Below, piece by piece: positions 1-7,337 of a stretch of DNA of 14,513 nt. The DNA comes from Clostridia bacterium (lineage in GTDB: Bacteria > Bacillota_A > Clostridia > UMGS1810): contig JAFSBJ010000260.1 of assembly GCA_017437345.1 (NCBI GenBank), forward strand, positions 1 to 14,513, written 5' to 3'. A program made the translations under genes and the position numbers. Each line of letters begins with the position of its first letter. The first letter of the stretch is position 1. The notes under the pieces were generated by a model. That model worked only from the letters and a program-made list of their open reading frames with translations. It did not search any database and had not been told where the DNA came from.

Positions 1-121
1 TAATTACATTGAGCTATATTACAATTCAGAAAGATTACATTCCGGAATCGGATATTGTATTCCAAATCAATTTTTCACTTTTCAATCTGTCCACTAAACT
101 TGACAAGTTTCGAAAATGTGC

Positions 122-142
122 AAAACCGCTTCCGGCGGTTTT
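122..142 (-). terminator. Hairpin terminator after uvrB
   Basis: An 8-bp perfect stem (AAAACCGC / GCGGTTTT) closes a 5-nt loop about 25 nt past the uvrB stop codon. The A/T at the ends of the arms supplies a short T-run on either strand, so it could work in both directions. The sequence from 1 to 121 shows no gene I can support. It holds only a 10-bp palindrome ATTCCGGAAT at 39-48 and a small inverted repeat AAACTT-GAC-AAGTTT at 96-110. Confidence 0.6.
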
Positions 143-168
143 GTTCCTTTTCTTCTCTCTCTTATCCT

Positions 169-2127
169 TTATCTTTTATCTGCTCTAAGCTTTATTATTT
201 CATCCCTGTATACTGCCGCCATTTCAAAGTCTAAGTTGTCGGATGCATCCTTCATCATAGCTGTGAGCTTTTTAATCTTATCTTCAATGCTTTCTTCTTC
301 TGTGAAGCTTTCCTGTTTTGTATCGGCAGTTTCATAGGTTTTAATAATTTCGTGAATGTCTTTTTTAATTGTTTTGGGAATGATGCCATGCTTTTCGTTG
401 TAGGCAAGCTGAATTTCCCTTCGTCTTTCAGTTTCGTCAATGGCTCTTTGCATTGAGCCTGTCATATTATCGGCATACATAATAACCCGGCTTTCGGCAT
501 TTCTTGCCGCTCTGCCTATGGTCTGAACAAGGGATGTTTCCGACCTTAAAAAGCCCTCCTTGTCGGCATCAAGAATCGCCACAAGGGAAACTTCGGGAAT
601 ATCGAGGCCTTCTCTTAAAAGGTTTATTCCAACCAAAACATCAAACACGCCAAGTCTTAAATCTCTTATAATCTTCATTCTTTCCATAGTTTCAACATCG
701 GAATGAAGATATTTAACCTTAATGCCAATGCCTCTCATATAGTCTGTGAGGCTTTCTGCCATTTTCTTTGTGAGGGTGGTAACGAGAACCCTGTCACCTT
801 TTTTGGTGACTGTATCTATTTCTGCCATCAAATCATCCACCTGATTTGCAACAGGGCGAATGAAAATAAGGGGATCCACAAGACCTGTGGGCCTTATTAT
901 CTGCTCAACTGCAGGACCCGATTTTTCAAGCTCATATTGTGCAGGCGTTGCGCTGACATATATCGCCTGATTTATTCTCTGTTCAAATTCTGAAAAGTTA
1001 AGAGGTCGGTTGTCAAAGGCAGATGGCAGACGGAATCCGAAATTAACTAAGGTTTCCTTTCGTGAACGGTCTCCGGCATACATCGCCCTGAACTGGGGAA
1101 GGGTAACATGAGATTCATCCACCACAAGAAGAAAATCATCGGGGAAATAGTCGATAAGGGTATAGGGCGCGCTGCCTTCCTCTCTGCCGCTTATGTGTCT
1201 TGAATAGTTTTCTATTCCCTGGCAAAAACCTATCTCCTGCATCATCTCCAGGTCGTAGTTGGTTCGCTGCAAAAGCCTTTGCATTTCAAGGATTTTATCT
1301 GCTTCCTTAAGCTGGGCGCATCTTTGGTCAAGCTCGTTTCTTATGCTGACTATTGCCCTTTTCATTTTTTCTTCAGTTGTGGCATAGTGAGACGCAGGGA
1401 AGATGGTTGTGAAGCTTCTAAATGCAAGGATTTCGCCGGTGACTGTGTTTATTTCGCAGATTCTTTCTATTTCGTCGCCAAAAAACTCAACCCTTATTGC
1501 CGCCTCACCGCTTGAAACAGGAAACACCTCAACCACATCGCCGCGAACCCTGAAGGTTCCTCTTTCGCAGCTTATGTCGTTTCTTGAATACTGAATTTCA
1601 ACAAGCTTTTTTAAAAATAAATCCCTGTCACATTCATTTCCCACTCTGAGAAAAATCATCAGGTTTTTATAGTCGTCGGGATCACCCAGACCATATATGC
1701 AGGAAACGCTGGCAACGATAATAACATCCCGTCTTTCAAGCAGTGCCGCTGTGGCACTGTGGCGGAGCTGGTCTATTTCTTCATTCATTGATGAGTCTTT
1801 TTCGATGTAGGTGTCGGTGGTGGGAATATATGCCTCGGGCTGATAGTAGTCGTAGTAGGAAACAAAGTATTCCACAGCGTTTTCAGGGAAAAACTCTTTA
1901 AATTCGCTGCAAAGCTGAGCCGCAAGAATTTTATTGTGGGCAAGAACCAGAGTCGGCTTTTGCACCCTTTCAATTGTTTTTGCAATGGTAAAGGTTTTGC
2001 CTGAGCCTGTAACACCCATAAGAGTCTGGTGCTTTTTGCCCTTTATAATGCCCTCTGAGAGCTTGTCTATAGCAGTTATCTGGTCGCCCATAGGCTCAAA
2101 TTTTGAATGTACTTTAAATTCCGGCAT
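169..2127 (-). CDS. uvrB: Excinuclease ABC subunit B
   Basis: UvrB is the damage-verifying helicase-like subunit of nucleotide excision repair. It is loaded by UvrA and then recruits UvrC to incise either side of the lesion. The 652-aa length is normal for the family. Visible motifs in order are Walker A GVTGSGKT (38-45), the Tyr-rich beta-hairpin [12 protein letters not shown] (91-102) that inserts between strands, DESH (337-340), helicase motif [11 protein letters not shown] (about 533-541) and a C-terminal UVR domain (about 610-650) for UvrC contact. The ATG at 2127 is preferred over an upstream GTG at 2139 because AGAAAGGTGG lies just before it and the protein then begins MPEFKVHS as in homologues. 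It lies 31 nt downstream of the DUF188 gene, with an additional near-consensus promoter between them. uvrA is not adjacent. No LexA-type box was seen upstream. Confidence 0.98.
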   Translation of the reverse strand: MPEFKVHSKFEPMGDQITAIDKLSEGIIKGKKHQTLMGVTGSGKTFTIAKTIERVQKPTLVLAHNKILAAQLCSEFKEFFPENAVEYFVSYYDYYQPEAYIPTTDTYIEKDSSMNEEIDQLRHSATAALLERRDVIIVASVSCIYGLGDPDDYKNLMIFLRVGNECDRDLFLKKLVEIQYSRNDISCERGTFRVRGDVVEVFPVSSGEAAIRVEFFGDEIERICEINTVTGEILAFRSFTTIFPASHYATTEEKMKRAIVSIRNELDQRCAQLKEADKILEMQRLLQRTNYDLEMMQEIGFCQGIENYSRHISGREEGSAPYTLIDYFPDDFLLVVDESHVTLPQFRAMYAGDRSRKETLVNFGFRLPSAFDNRPLNFSEFEQRINQAIYVSATPAQYELEKSGPAVEQIIRPTGLVDPLIFIRPVANQVDDLMAEIDTVTKKGDRVLVTTLTKKMAESLTDYMRGIGIKVKYLHSDVETMERMKIIRDLRLGVFDVLVGINLLREGLDIPEVSLVAILDADKEGFLRSETSLVQTIGRAARNAESRVIMYADNMTGSMQRAIDETERRREIQLAYNEKHGIIPKTIKKDIHEIIKTYETADTKQESFTEEESIEDKIKKLTAMMKDASDNLDFEMAAVYRDEIIKLRADKR

Positions 2128-2152
2128 AAAAAACACCACCTTTCTAGGTTAC

Positions 2153-2181
2153 ATTATATCAATTTAAATCTTTGTTTTCAA
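2153..2181 (-). promoter_or_regulatory. Internal promoter for uvrB
   Basis: On the minus strand, TTGAAA (2181-2176) and a perfect TATAAT (2158-2153) are separated by exactly 17 nt. The -35 lies inside the 3' end of the DUF188 gene and the -10 just after its stop. The predicted transcript would start near 2146 with a leader of only about 20 nt carrying the uvrB ribosome binding site. This would let uvrB be expressed independently of the upstream gene. Confidence 0.6.
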
Positions 2182-2617
2182 GAACTTTTATTATCTGTCT
2201 TAAAGCTTTTTCAAAGTTTTCGTCATCTTCGGGGCATCTTTTCTTAATCGCCTTGAAATGAGCTCTTTTTTTAGGTGAATTTCTTTGCTTTTTTCCTAAA
2301 AATCTTTCAAAAAGAAGCCTTTCTATGTTTTCGTTTGTGTAGATGAGGCCGCTGTTGCCGATTGCATAAGCTCCTTTTCCAAGAGCCATTGCGGCAACGC
2401 CATAGTCCTGGGTTATAACAATATCGCCATTTTTAACTCTGTTAATAAGAGCAATATCCACGCTGTCTGCTCCCTGACTAACAGTTATAACCTGGGCATA
2501 GTCGGATTTTATAAGGTGGTTAACATCTGTCACAAGGCAAAGTGGAATCTTAAATTCAATTGCCACTTTCTCTGTTATATCTTTTACGGGGCAAGCATCA
2601 CAGTCAACATAAATCAT
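2159..2617 (-). CDS. YaiI/YqxD family protein (DUF188, UPF0178)
   Basis: A 152-aa protein of the conserved but functionally uncharacterised YaiI/YqxD (DUF188) family, which is related to PIN-like nuclease folds. The N-terminus has the family signature MIYVDCDACPVK (Asp4, Asp6 and Cys8 are candidate metal or active-site residues). The middle holds the acidic/nucleotide-fold segment DIVITQDYGVAAMAL, and the tail is basic and likely flexible. Length is typical. The ATG at 2617 was chosen over an upstream in-frame start at 2656 because AAGGAG sits 7 nt before it and homologues begin at this Met. It is the first gene of a probable operon with uvrB. A nucleic-acid role is plausible from fold and neighbour but is inference. 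Confidence 0.9.
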   Translation of the reverse strand: MIYVDCDACPVKDITEKVAIEFKIPLCLVTDVNHLIKSDYAQVITVSQGADSVDIALINRVKNGDIVITQDYGVAAMALGKGAYAIGNSGLIYTNENIERLLFERFLGKKQRNSPKKRAHFKAIKKRCPEDDENFEKALRQIIKVLENKDLN

Positions 2618-2692
2618 AATTTTTCTCCTTGGTATTCGCTTCGTTCTTTCCGTCAAAAAGTAAATATATATGGACTGAATGAAATGAAGGAC

Positions 2693-2752
2693 ATATATAT
2701 TTATATATATTTATTATTATTAATATTATTTTTATTATATTTATTTTTATTA
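2693..2752. repeat. 60-nt pure A/T low-complexity tract
   Basis: Every base from 2693 to 2752 is A or T, starting with TA dinucleotide steps and passing into TTA trinucleotide-like steps. It lies in the 325-nt gap (2618-2942) between the DUF188 gene and coaX, inside the predicted leader of the DUF188-uvrB transcript. The rest of the gap holds a 10-bp direct repeat CTTCTTGAGG (2792-2801 and 2816-2825) and two divergent promoters. No gene in the gap is supported. Confidence 0.9.
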
Positions 2753-2852
2753 GGGGCCAAAATTTATACCTCTAAAGGAATATTTTTCATTCTTCTTGAG
2801 GTAATGTTTTTTATGCTTCTTGAGGCACTTTTTTCAGACCGATAGATAAGTC

Positions 2853-2882
2853 TATATAAAATCTTTTTTGTGTGGGTGTCAA
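2853..2882 (-). promoter_or_regulatory. Promoter for DUF188-uvrB
   Basis: On the minus strand a perfect TTGACA (2882-2877) is followed after 18 nt by TATATA (2858-2853). Transcription would start near 2846, giving a leader of roughly 230 nt across the A/T tract before the DUF188 start. A closer promoter with a good -35 was not found. Confidence 0.45.
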
Positions 2883-2890
2883 ATTAGTTC

Positions 2891-2919
2891 TTGACGTTGG
2901 ATTTTCTTTGAATTAAAAT
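2891..2919 (+). promoter_or_regulatory. Promoter for coaX
   Basis: TTGACG (2891-2896), a 17-nt spacer and TAAAAT (2914-2919) precede coaX. The start would be near 2926, immediately before the AGAAGGAGAG ribosome binding site, so the leader is very short. The -35 is only 8 nt from the minus-strand -35 of the divergent promoter, forming TGTCAA-N8-TTGACG. Confidence 0.6.
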
Positions 2920-2942
2920 TATCATAGAAGGAGAGATGAACA

Positions 2943-3710
2943 ATGGTTCTTGCAATAGATATAGGCAACACAAATATCGTTCTGGGCGGGTTTATTGAAG
3001 ATGAATTAAAATTCGTTGCCCGCATAGCCACCAATGCCAATAAAACCGAAGATGAATACGCCACCAAAATAAAAAGTATTCTTGTTCTCCATGAGGTTGA
3101 CAAAGCCTCTGTCAAGGGTGCAATCATTTCGTCGGTTGTGCCGCCCCTTACAAGGGTTATGGCAGATGCTGTGAAGCTGGTGTATGGAATAGAGCCGCAG
3201 CTTGTGGGCCCGGGAATCAAAACAGGAATCAATATCCATTGTGACGACCCGTCAACCGTTGGTGCTGATTTAATCTGCGCCTGTGTGGCGGCAAATTCCA
3301 TCTATGGAAATCCGTCTCTTGTTATAGATATGGGCACAGCCACCAAAATGATGGTTATTGACAGCACGGGAACCTTTATCGGCGTTTCCATTATTCCGGG
3401 TGTAAACATTGCCTTAAAGGCTTTGGCATCAGGAACCGCTCAGCTTCCTCAGATAAGCCTGGAAGCACCTAAATCGGTTATTGGCAAAAACACAGCCGAC
3501 TGTATGCGTTCGGGAGCAGTTTTTGGCAATGCTTCCATGATAGACGGAATGATAGACCGCTTTAATTCTGAAATGGGCTGCGATTTAAAGCTTATTGCAA
3601 CAGGCGGACTTTCCAAAACAATTATAAAGCATTGCAGACATAATATCATAGCTGATGATGACCTTGTTTTAAAAGGACTTAACATTATCTACAAAAAGAA
3701 CCTTAAATAA
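2943..3710 (+). CDS. coaX: Type III pantothenate kinase
   Basis: CoaX phosphorylates pantothenate to 4'-phosphopantothenate, the first step of CoA synthesis. The type III enzyme belongs to the ASKHA fold and is not feedback-inhibited by CoA in characterised members. The 255-aa length is standard. Visible motifs are the N-terminal phosphate loop DIGNTN (6-11), the GAD motif with Asp109, and the second phosphate motif DMGTAT starting at Asp129. Many homologues have GADR where this protein has GADL. The ATG at 2943 follows AAGGAGAG closely. The next gene is an ECF S-component, which fits a vitamin B5 uptake and activation unit. Only a weak A/T hairpin (about 3712-3729) and a 13-bp direct repeat (3706-3718, 3728-3740) separate them, so read-through is possible. 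Confidence 0.95.
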   Translation: MVLAIDIGNTNIVLGGFIEDELKFVARIATNANKTEDEYATKIKSILVLHEVDKASVKGAIISSVVPPLTRVMADAVKLVYGIEPQLVGPGIKTGINIHCDDPSTVGADLICACVAANSIYGNPSLVIDMGTATKMMVIDSTGTFIGVSIIPGVNIALKALASGTAQLPQISLEAPKSVIGKNTADCMRSGAVFGNASMIDGMIDRFNSEMGCDLKLIATGGLSKTIIKHCRHNIIADDDLVLKGLNIIYKKNLK

Positions 3711-3771
3711 TTTAAAAATCGCTTTTTAATAATTTAAAAACCATATTTTGCACATAAATTTATACTAATAG

Positions 3772-3810
3772 GCGTTGTATCTCTAGCCGGAGGCTAAGGA
3801 GAACGACAGC
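3772..3810 (+). ncRNA. Bulged-A hairpin leader, possible pan motif RNA
   Basis: A 39-nt element folds into one interrupted hairpin: 3784-3788 with 3792-3796 (triloop GGA), 3780-3783 with 3799-3802, 3774-3777 with 3804-3807 (one G-T pair), and 3772-3773 with 3809-3810. Unpaired adenines occur at 3797, 3803 and 3808. It ends directly against the AAGGAGG ribosome binding site (3811-3817) of the transporter gene. The published pan motif, found upstream of pantothenate genes in Firmicutes, is described as a hairpin with two conserved bulged adenines. The shape and the coaX neighbour fit, but I could not align it to the model, so the name is inference. A possible -10 (TATACT, 3761-3766) lies just upstream, without a good -35. 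Confidence 0.5.
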
Positions 3811-3824
3811 AAGGAGGAATTTTT

Positions 3825-4391
3825 ATGAATGAAAAAAGAATTGACACAAAGAAAATGGTTTTGGGTGCAATAATGACCGCTCTGGTTATTATTTTGCAGC
3901 TTATGGGCGCTTTTATTAAATTTGGCCCGTTTTCCATTTCCCTTGTTCTTATCCCGATTGTAATCGGTGCCGCTGAGTGTGGCGTGGCAATTGGTGCGTG
4001 GCTTGGGTTTGTGTTTGGTGTGGTGGTTTTGGCAAGTGGTGACGCGGCGGCGTTTTTAAGCGTTGATGCTATAGGAACCGTTATCACCGTGCTTTTAAAA
4101 GGCACCCTTTGTGGCTTTGCCGCAGGGCTTGTGTATAGGGCTTTTGAAAAGATTAATCGCTATGCAGCAGTTGTTTGCGCAGCAGTTGTCTGCCCCCTTG
4201 TAAACACGGGTGTGTTTCTTCTGGGGTGTATTATATTCTTTATGGATACTCTGTCCGTATGGGCAGGCGGGGCAGATGTGTGGAAATATATGATATTTGT
4301 CCTTGTTGGATGGAATTTCCTTTTTGAGCTTGGTTCAAATATTGTTTTAAGTCCTGTAATAGTGAGACTTTTAAACCTAAGAAATAAATAA
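3825..4391 (+). CDS. ECF transporter S component, probably pantothenate
   Basis: A 188-aa, strongly hydrophobic membrane protein with about five to six transmembrane segments (roughly 12-30, 35-53, 55-73, 80-106, 113-140, 150-178). It resembles the substrate-binding S components of energy-coupling factor vitamin importers. These partner with a shared EcfT and two ATPases encoded elsewhere, and none of those is in this window. Substrate cannot be read from the sequence. Position directly after coaX, with a structured leader, points to pantothenate (a PanT-like role), while riboflavin or another vitamin remains possible. Start choice is clear: AAGGAGG lies 7 nt before the ATG. The gene ends in a strong bidirectional terminator. 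Confidence 0.8.
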   Translation: MNEKRIDTKKMVLGAIMTALVIILQLMGAFIKFGPFSISLVLIPIVIGAAECGVAIGAWLGFVFGVVVLASGDAAAFLSVDAIGTVITVLLKGTLCGFAAGLVYRAFEKINRYAAVVCAAVVCPLVNTGVFLLGCIIFFMDTLSVWAGGADVWKYMIFVLVGWNFLFELGSNIVLSPVIVRLLNLRNK

Positions 4392-4431
4392 GAAAATGAA
4401 AAAAGCAAAATATGGTATATAAATAAAAAAC

Positions 4432-4474
4432 AAATGACTGTGAATTTTAAACTCACAGTCATTTTATTTTTGTA
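4432..4474. terminator. Bidirectional terminator between ECF and XRE genes
   Basis: A perfect 12-bp stem, AAATGACTGTGA (4432-4443) with TCACAGTCATTT (4453-4464), closes a 9-nt loop and is followed on the plus strand by TATTTTTG. On the minus strand the stem begins at the stop codon of the regulator gene and is followed by an A/T-rich run. It ends both convergent transcription units. Confidence 0.85.
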
Positions 4475-4697
4475 TTAAATCATCCAGGCTAACATCAAGG
4501 GCAACTGATATTTTATATAATGTATCAACTGAAAAATTATATCTGGCTTTTTCACTTTCTATCTGACGAATAAAATCGTGAGATACTCCTACCATCTCGG
4601 CTAATTTCGCAGATGTTAGCCCTTTTTCTTTTCGATATTTTTTTATGTTTCTCCGAATAATATCATAAATGGTAATATCCAAATCATTGTTCTTCAT
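4464..4697 (-). CDS. XRE-family helix-turn-helix regulator
   Basis: A 77-aa cytoplasmic DNA-binding protein consisting of almost nothing but a Cro/C1-type HTH domain (about residues 14-75). NIKKYRKEKGLTSAKLAEMV forms the first helices, then GVSHDFIRQIESEKARYNF is the recognition-helix region, and DTLYKISVALDVSLDDLI is the family-typical end. The ATG at 4697 is preferred to an upstream start at 4739 because AGGGTGAT precedes it and the upstream extension is unlike the family. It is divergent from the SLOG/DUF1273 gene and shares a 143-nt intergenic region that holds two identical-type dyads. It probably represses itself and its neighbour. Target regulation is inference from layout. Confidence 0.9.
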   Translation of the reverse strand: MKNNDLDITIYDIIRRNIKKYRKEKGLTSAKLAEMVGVSHDFIRQIESEKARYNFSVDTLYKISVALDVSLDDLIQK

Positions 4698-4718
4698 ACA
4701 AATAATCACCCTACAAAA

Positions 4719-4724
4719 ATTATA
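4719..4724 (-). promoter_or_regulatory. -10 box for the XRE regulator
   Basis: A perfect TATAAT on the minus strand (4724-4719) lies 21 nt before the regulator start codon. The hexamer 17 nt upstream (4747-4742, CATACA) is a poor -35. The promoter may need help or be weak, and it overlaps the left dyad (4744-4766). Confidence 0.5.
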
Positions 4725-4743
4725 CCAAATAGAATTCAATTTG

Positions 4744-4766
4744 TATGTTAGCCAATAGTTAACAAA
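4744..4766. promoter_or_regulatory. Candidate XRE operator, site 1
   Basis: Dyad TATGTTA-N9-TAACAAA, one mismatch from a perfect TTTGTTA-N9-TAACAAA. It covers the -35 position of the regulator's own promoter, consistent with autoregulation. The same dyad recurs 57 bp away as site 2. Confidence 0.55.
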
Positions 4767-4772
4767 TAATTC

Positions 4773-4801
4773 TTGAATATGTAATTACATTATGATAAAA
4801 T
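4773..4801 (+). promoter_or_regulatory. Promoter for the SLOG/DUF1273 gene
   Basis: TTGAAT (4773-4778), a 17-nt spacer and TAAAAT (4796-4801). The transcription start would be near 4808, inside the right-hand dyad, giving a leader of about 33 nt. Confidence 0.55.
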
Positions 4802-4823
4802 TTGTTATGGACTACCTAACAAA
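4801..4823. promoter_or_regulatory. Candidate XRE operator, site 2
   Basis: A perfect dyad TTTGTTA-N9-TAACAAA that begins at the last base of the -10 box and spans the predicted transcription start of the SLOG/DUF1273 gene. A protein bound here would block initiation. The 9-nt centre differs from site 1, as expected when only the arms are contacted. Confidence 0.6.
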
Positions 4824-4840
4824 AACAAGGGGTGATTATT

Positions 4841-5404
4841 ATGAAGCCAGAAGAATTAAGATTGCATAGATGTTGTTTTACAGGACATCGCCCTGATAAA
4901 ATGATATATGGCGAAAACGATATTAAACCTTTACTTGAGAAAGCCATAGACGATGCTATTGCAAAAGGATATGTAACCTTTATAACGGGTATGGCAATGG
5001 GAGTTGATATATGGGCTGCAGAGATTGTGCTGGATAGAAAGAAAACAAACAAAGATATACATCTGATATGTGCTTTGCCACATCCAAATTTTGAAAGCAG
5101 GCGAAGTTTTGGCGAAAAACAACGGTTTAACAAAATAATAAAAAGTTCAGACCTTGTAAAAGAAATTAGTAGCCATTATTTCACCGGATGTTATCAGGTG
5201 AGGAATAAATGGATGGTTGATAAATCAAGTCTTGTAATTGCAGTATTTAACGGACAAAGGGGAGGAACGAAAAATACAATAGATTACGCAAAGAGAATTG
5301 GTGTTGGGGTTATTAATGTTCTTGGATTTCAGAACATCCGCAAGCACTATTACTTGCAAGGTGACGAACCGGGATTGACAATAAATAAAAAACCCTGTAT
5401 GTAA
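4841..5404 (+). CDS. SLOG/DUF1273 (YpsA-like) family protein
   Basis: A 187-aa protein of the DUF1273/YpsA group in the SLOG superfamily, Rossmann-like folds related to DprA and LOG that bind nucleotides or nucleotide-derived ligands. Visible motifs are the N-terminal CFTGHRP (12-18), GMAMGVDIWAAE (50-61) for the glycine-rich loop, and GGTKNT (141-146) near the second phosphate-binding loop. SLOG proteins act as ligand sensors or effectors in several stress and defence systems, but the function of this one is unknown. The ATG at 4841, after AAGGGGTG, is preferred to an in-frame GTG at 4832, which lies within the ribosome binding site. It is paired divergently with an XRE regulator, and its last codons lie inside the terminator hairpin. 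Confidence 0.85.
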   Translation: MKPEELRLHRCCFTGHRPDKMIYGENDIKPLLEKAIDDAIAKGYVTFITGMAMGVDIWAAEIVLDRKKTNKDIHLICALPHPNFESRRSFGEKQRFNKIIKSSDLVKEISSHYFTGCYQVRNKWMVDKSSLVIAVFNGQRGGTKNTIDYAKRIGVGVINVLGFQNIRKHYYLQGDEPGLTINKKPCM

Positions 5405-5438
5405 TTTAAAAATTTTACACACAGGGTTTATTTTTAAT
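5390..5438. terminator. Bidirectional terminator
   Basis: A stem of up to 15 bp with one mismatch pairs 5390-5404 with 5415-5429 (core AAACCCTGT / ACAGGGTTT) around a 10-nt loop. The plus-strand tail is TATTTTTAATATTTT and the minus-strand tail is also T-rich. It ends the SLOG/DUF1273 gene, whose stop lies in the stem, and the convergent gltX-glnS-DUF6472 operon. Confidence 0.85.
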
Positions 5439-5456
5439 ATTTTGGAAAACTTCTGC

Positions 5457-5660
5457 TTAATTCTGCTTCTGAACGATTTTATACTCGTCGTAAAATCTGA
5501 AATACGGGCAGCTTTCGTGTGAGCTTCCATAAAACCTCACAGCTTCATCTTCGTCCATATTCATCATGCACACATATTCCTCATAATCGTCGTCATAATC
5601 AAAATATGCACATATATCACACTGGCTCTGCACCTTTTCGGGTGCTTTTTTCTTTGCCAT
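5457..5660 (-). CDS. DUF6472 family small cysteine protein
   Basis: A 67-aa acidic protein with four cysteines, C14-x2-C17, C31 and C51, which could form a zinc or metal site. I recognise it as DUF6472, a small uncharacterised family common in Clostridia. The N-terminus is basic (MAKKKAPEK), the middle very acidic and aromatic (DYDDDYEEY), and the end is KIVQKQN. The ATG at 5660 is 2 nt after the glnS stop, with GGAG 11 nt upstream inside glnS, so translation is probably coupled. A GTG at 5666 would overlap the glnS stop and is less likely. Function is unknown. The operon suggests a link to translation or tRNA charging, which is inference. Confidence 0.85.
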   Translation of the reverse strand: MAKKKAPEKVQSQCDICAYFDYDDDYEEYVCMMNMDEDEAVRFYGSSHESCPYFRFYDEYKIVQKQN

Positions 5661-5662
5661 AA

Positions 5663-7324
5663 TCACTTCTGCTCCGGCAATTTAAAGGAGTCTTTAAGAG
5701 TTGCCGTAAGGTTGAAGATGATGTTATCGGGTGTGGAATATTTGTCAACTGTGAAATATCCGTTTCTCATAAACTGGAAAGAGTCGCCGGGTTGGGCAGA
5801 AGCTAAATCGGCGTCAATTTTACATCCATAGAGCACATCTAAAGATTTCGGATTTAAGTTTTCAAGATATCCATCCACATCGCCGGGGTTTTCGGTTAAG
5901 AATAACTTGTCATACATATTAACAGCCGCTTCTATGCAGTTGTTTCCGTCAACCCACTGAATTGTGCCTTTAACCTTTCTTCCGTCGGGAGAGTTTCCGC
6001 CCTTGGATTCGGGGTCGTAGGTGCATATTAATTCGCTTACTTCGCCGTCTTTATCTTTTATAATTTCTTTAACCCTTATAAAATATGCACCCTTAAGACG
6101 AACCTCATTATCGGGGGTTAATCTCTTGTAGCCCTTAACGGGAACCTCCATAAAGTCATCTTTTTCAATGAAAATATTTTTGGAGAAGGAAATTTCCTTT
6201 GTTCCTGCATTTTCGTCATTGGGGTTAATTTCAACTGTGAGCTTTTCGCTAACACCGTCGGGATAGTTTTCTATTGTAACCTTTAACGGATGAAGCACAG
6301 CCATCGCTCTGGGAGCTTTTAAGTTGAGATTTTCTCTCACGCAGTGTTCAAGCATCTGATAGTCAACCACACTAAAGGATTTTGCCACACCGATTCTTTC
6401 GGCAAAATCAATAAGAGCTTCAGCCGGATAACCCTTTCTTCTCATACCGCATATGGTAGACATTCTGGGGTCGTCCCAACCGTCAACAATTGCCTCCTTA
6501 ACAAGCTTTAAGCATTTTCTCTTGCTGGTTAGGGTGTTGGTTAAGTTTAATCTTGCAAATTCTATCTGTCTTGAAGGTGTGGGGAAATCGCAAGCCTTTA
6601 AAAACCAGTCATAAAGTGGGCGGTGGTCTTCAAATTCGAGTGAGCAAAGGGAGTGGGTAACGCCTTCTGCTGTGTCGGAAATGGGGTGAGCAAAGTCATA
6701 CATAGGATAAACACACCATTTATCGCCTGTGCGGTGGTGGGTTGCGTGGAGAACTCTGTAGATAACAGGGTCTCTCATATTCATATTACCCGACGCCATG
6801 TCGATTTTAGCTCTTAAAACCTTTTCCCCTGTTTCAAATTCGCCATTTGTCATTCTTTCAAAAAGGTCAAGATTTTCTTCAACCGAACGGTTTCTGTAGG
6901 GGCTTTCCTTACCGGGTTCGGTCAGGGTTCCTCTGTATTTTCTTATTTCCTCAGCTGTTAAATCGTCAACATAGGCAAGGCCTTTTTTAATAAGCTTTAT
7001 TGCACATTCATAAATAACGGGGAAATAGTCGGAAGCATAATAAACATTGTCCCAATTAAAGCCAAGCCATTTGATGTCTTCCATTATAGCATCAACATAT
7101 TCCACATCTTCCTTTGTGGGATTTGTGTCGTCAAGACGGAGATTGCAGGTTCCGCCATATTTTTTTGCAGTTGAAAAGTCGATGTTTATTGCCTTAACAT
7201 GGCCAATATGCAGATAACCGTTTGGCTCAGGGGGAAATCTTGTCTGCACTCTTTCATAAACGCCATCGGCAAGGTCTTTGTCTATAGCATCGTGAATAAA
7301 ATTAGATGAGATATATTCTTCCAT
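5663..7324 (-). CDS. glnS: Glutaminyl-tRNA synthetase
   Basis: Class Ic synthetase that charges tRNA-Gln directly with glutamine. At 553 aa it matches the E. coli enzyme (554). The catalytic Rossmann domain carries [12 protein letters not shown] (HIGH at 39-42), and the KMSKS-equivalent is LTSKR (265-269), where E. coli has VMSKR. This is followed by [19 protein letters not shown] and the C-terminal anticodon-binding beta-barrels (about 340-550), with [12 protein letters not shown] typical of GlnRS. Its presence suggests the organism does not depend solely on the GatCAB amidotransferase route for Gln-tRNA. The ATG at 7324 follows AAAGGAGACAA, whose first bases overlap the gltX stop. It is the second gene of gltX-glnS-DUF6472. 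Confidence 0.97.
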   Translation of the reverse strand: MEEYISSNFIHDAIDKDLADGVYERVQTRFPPEPNGYLHIGHVKAINIDFSTAKKYGGTCNLRLDDTNPTKEDVEYVDAIMEDIKWLGFNWDNVYYASDYFPVIYECAIKLIKKGLAYVDDLTAEEIRKYRGTLTEPGKESPYRNRSVEENLDLFERMTNGEFETGEKVLRAKIDMASGNMNMRDPVIYRVLHATHHRTGDKWCVYPMYDFAHPISDTAEGVTHSLCSLEFEDHRPLYDWFLKACDFPTPSRQIEFARLNLTNTLTSKRKCLKLVKEAIVDGWDDPRMSTICGMRRKGYPAEALIDFAERIGVAKSFSVVDYQMLEHCVRENLNLKAPRAMAVLHPLKVTIENYPDGVSEKLTVEINPNDENAGTKEISFSKNIFIEKDDFMEVPVKGYKRLTPDNEVRLKGAYFIRVKEIIKDKDGEVSELICTYDPESKGGNSPDGRKVKGTIQWVDGNNCIEAAVNMYDKLFLTENPGDVDGYLENLNPKSLDVLYGCKIDADLASAQPGDSFQFMRNGYFTVDKYSTPDNIIFNLTATLKDSFKLPEQK

Positions 7325-7337
7325 TTATTTGTCTCCT

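Noticed and set aside
703..1594. Plus-strand open frames opposite uvrB, and similar antisense frames over glnS, gltX and the methylase genes
   Set aside because: They lie entirely within well-supported genes on the opposite strand or other frames, and lack ribosome binding sites and recognisable domains.
2516..2845. Plus-strand open frame, including a 53-aa hydrophobic peptide from ATG 2684
   Set aside because: No ribosome binding site precedes either start. The 5' part is antisense to the DUF188 gene, and the hydrophobic stretch is simply the A/T tract read as Ile/Tyr/Leu codons.
2618..2942. SOS (LexA) operator controlling uvrB
   Set aside because: No GAAC-N4-GTTC or close variant was found in the intergenic region or before uvrB.
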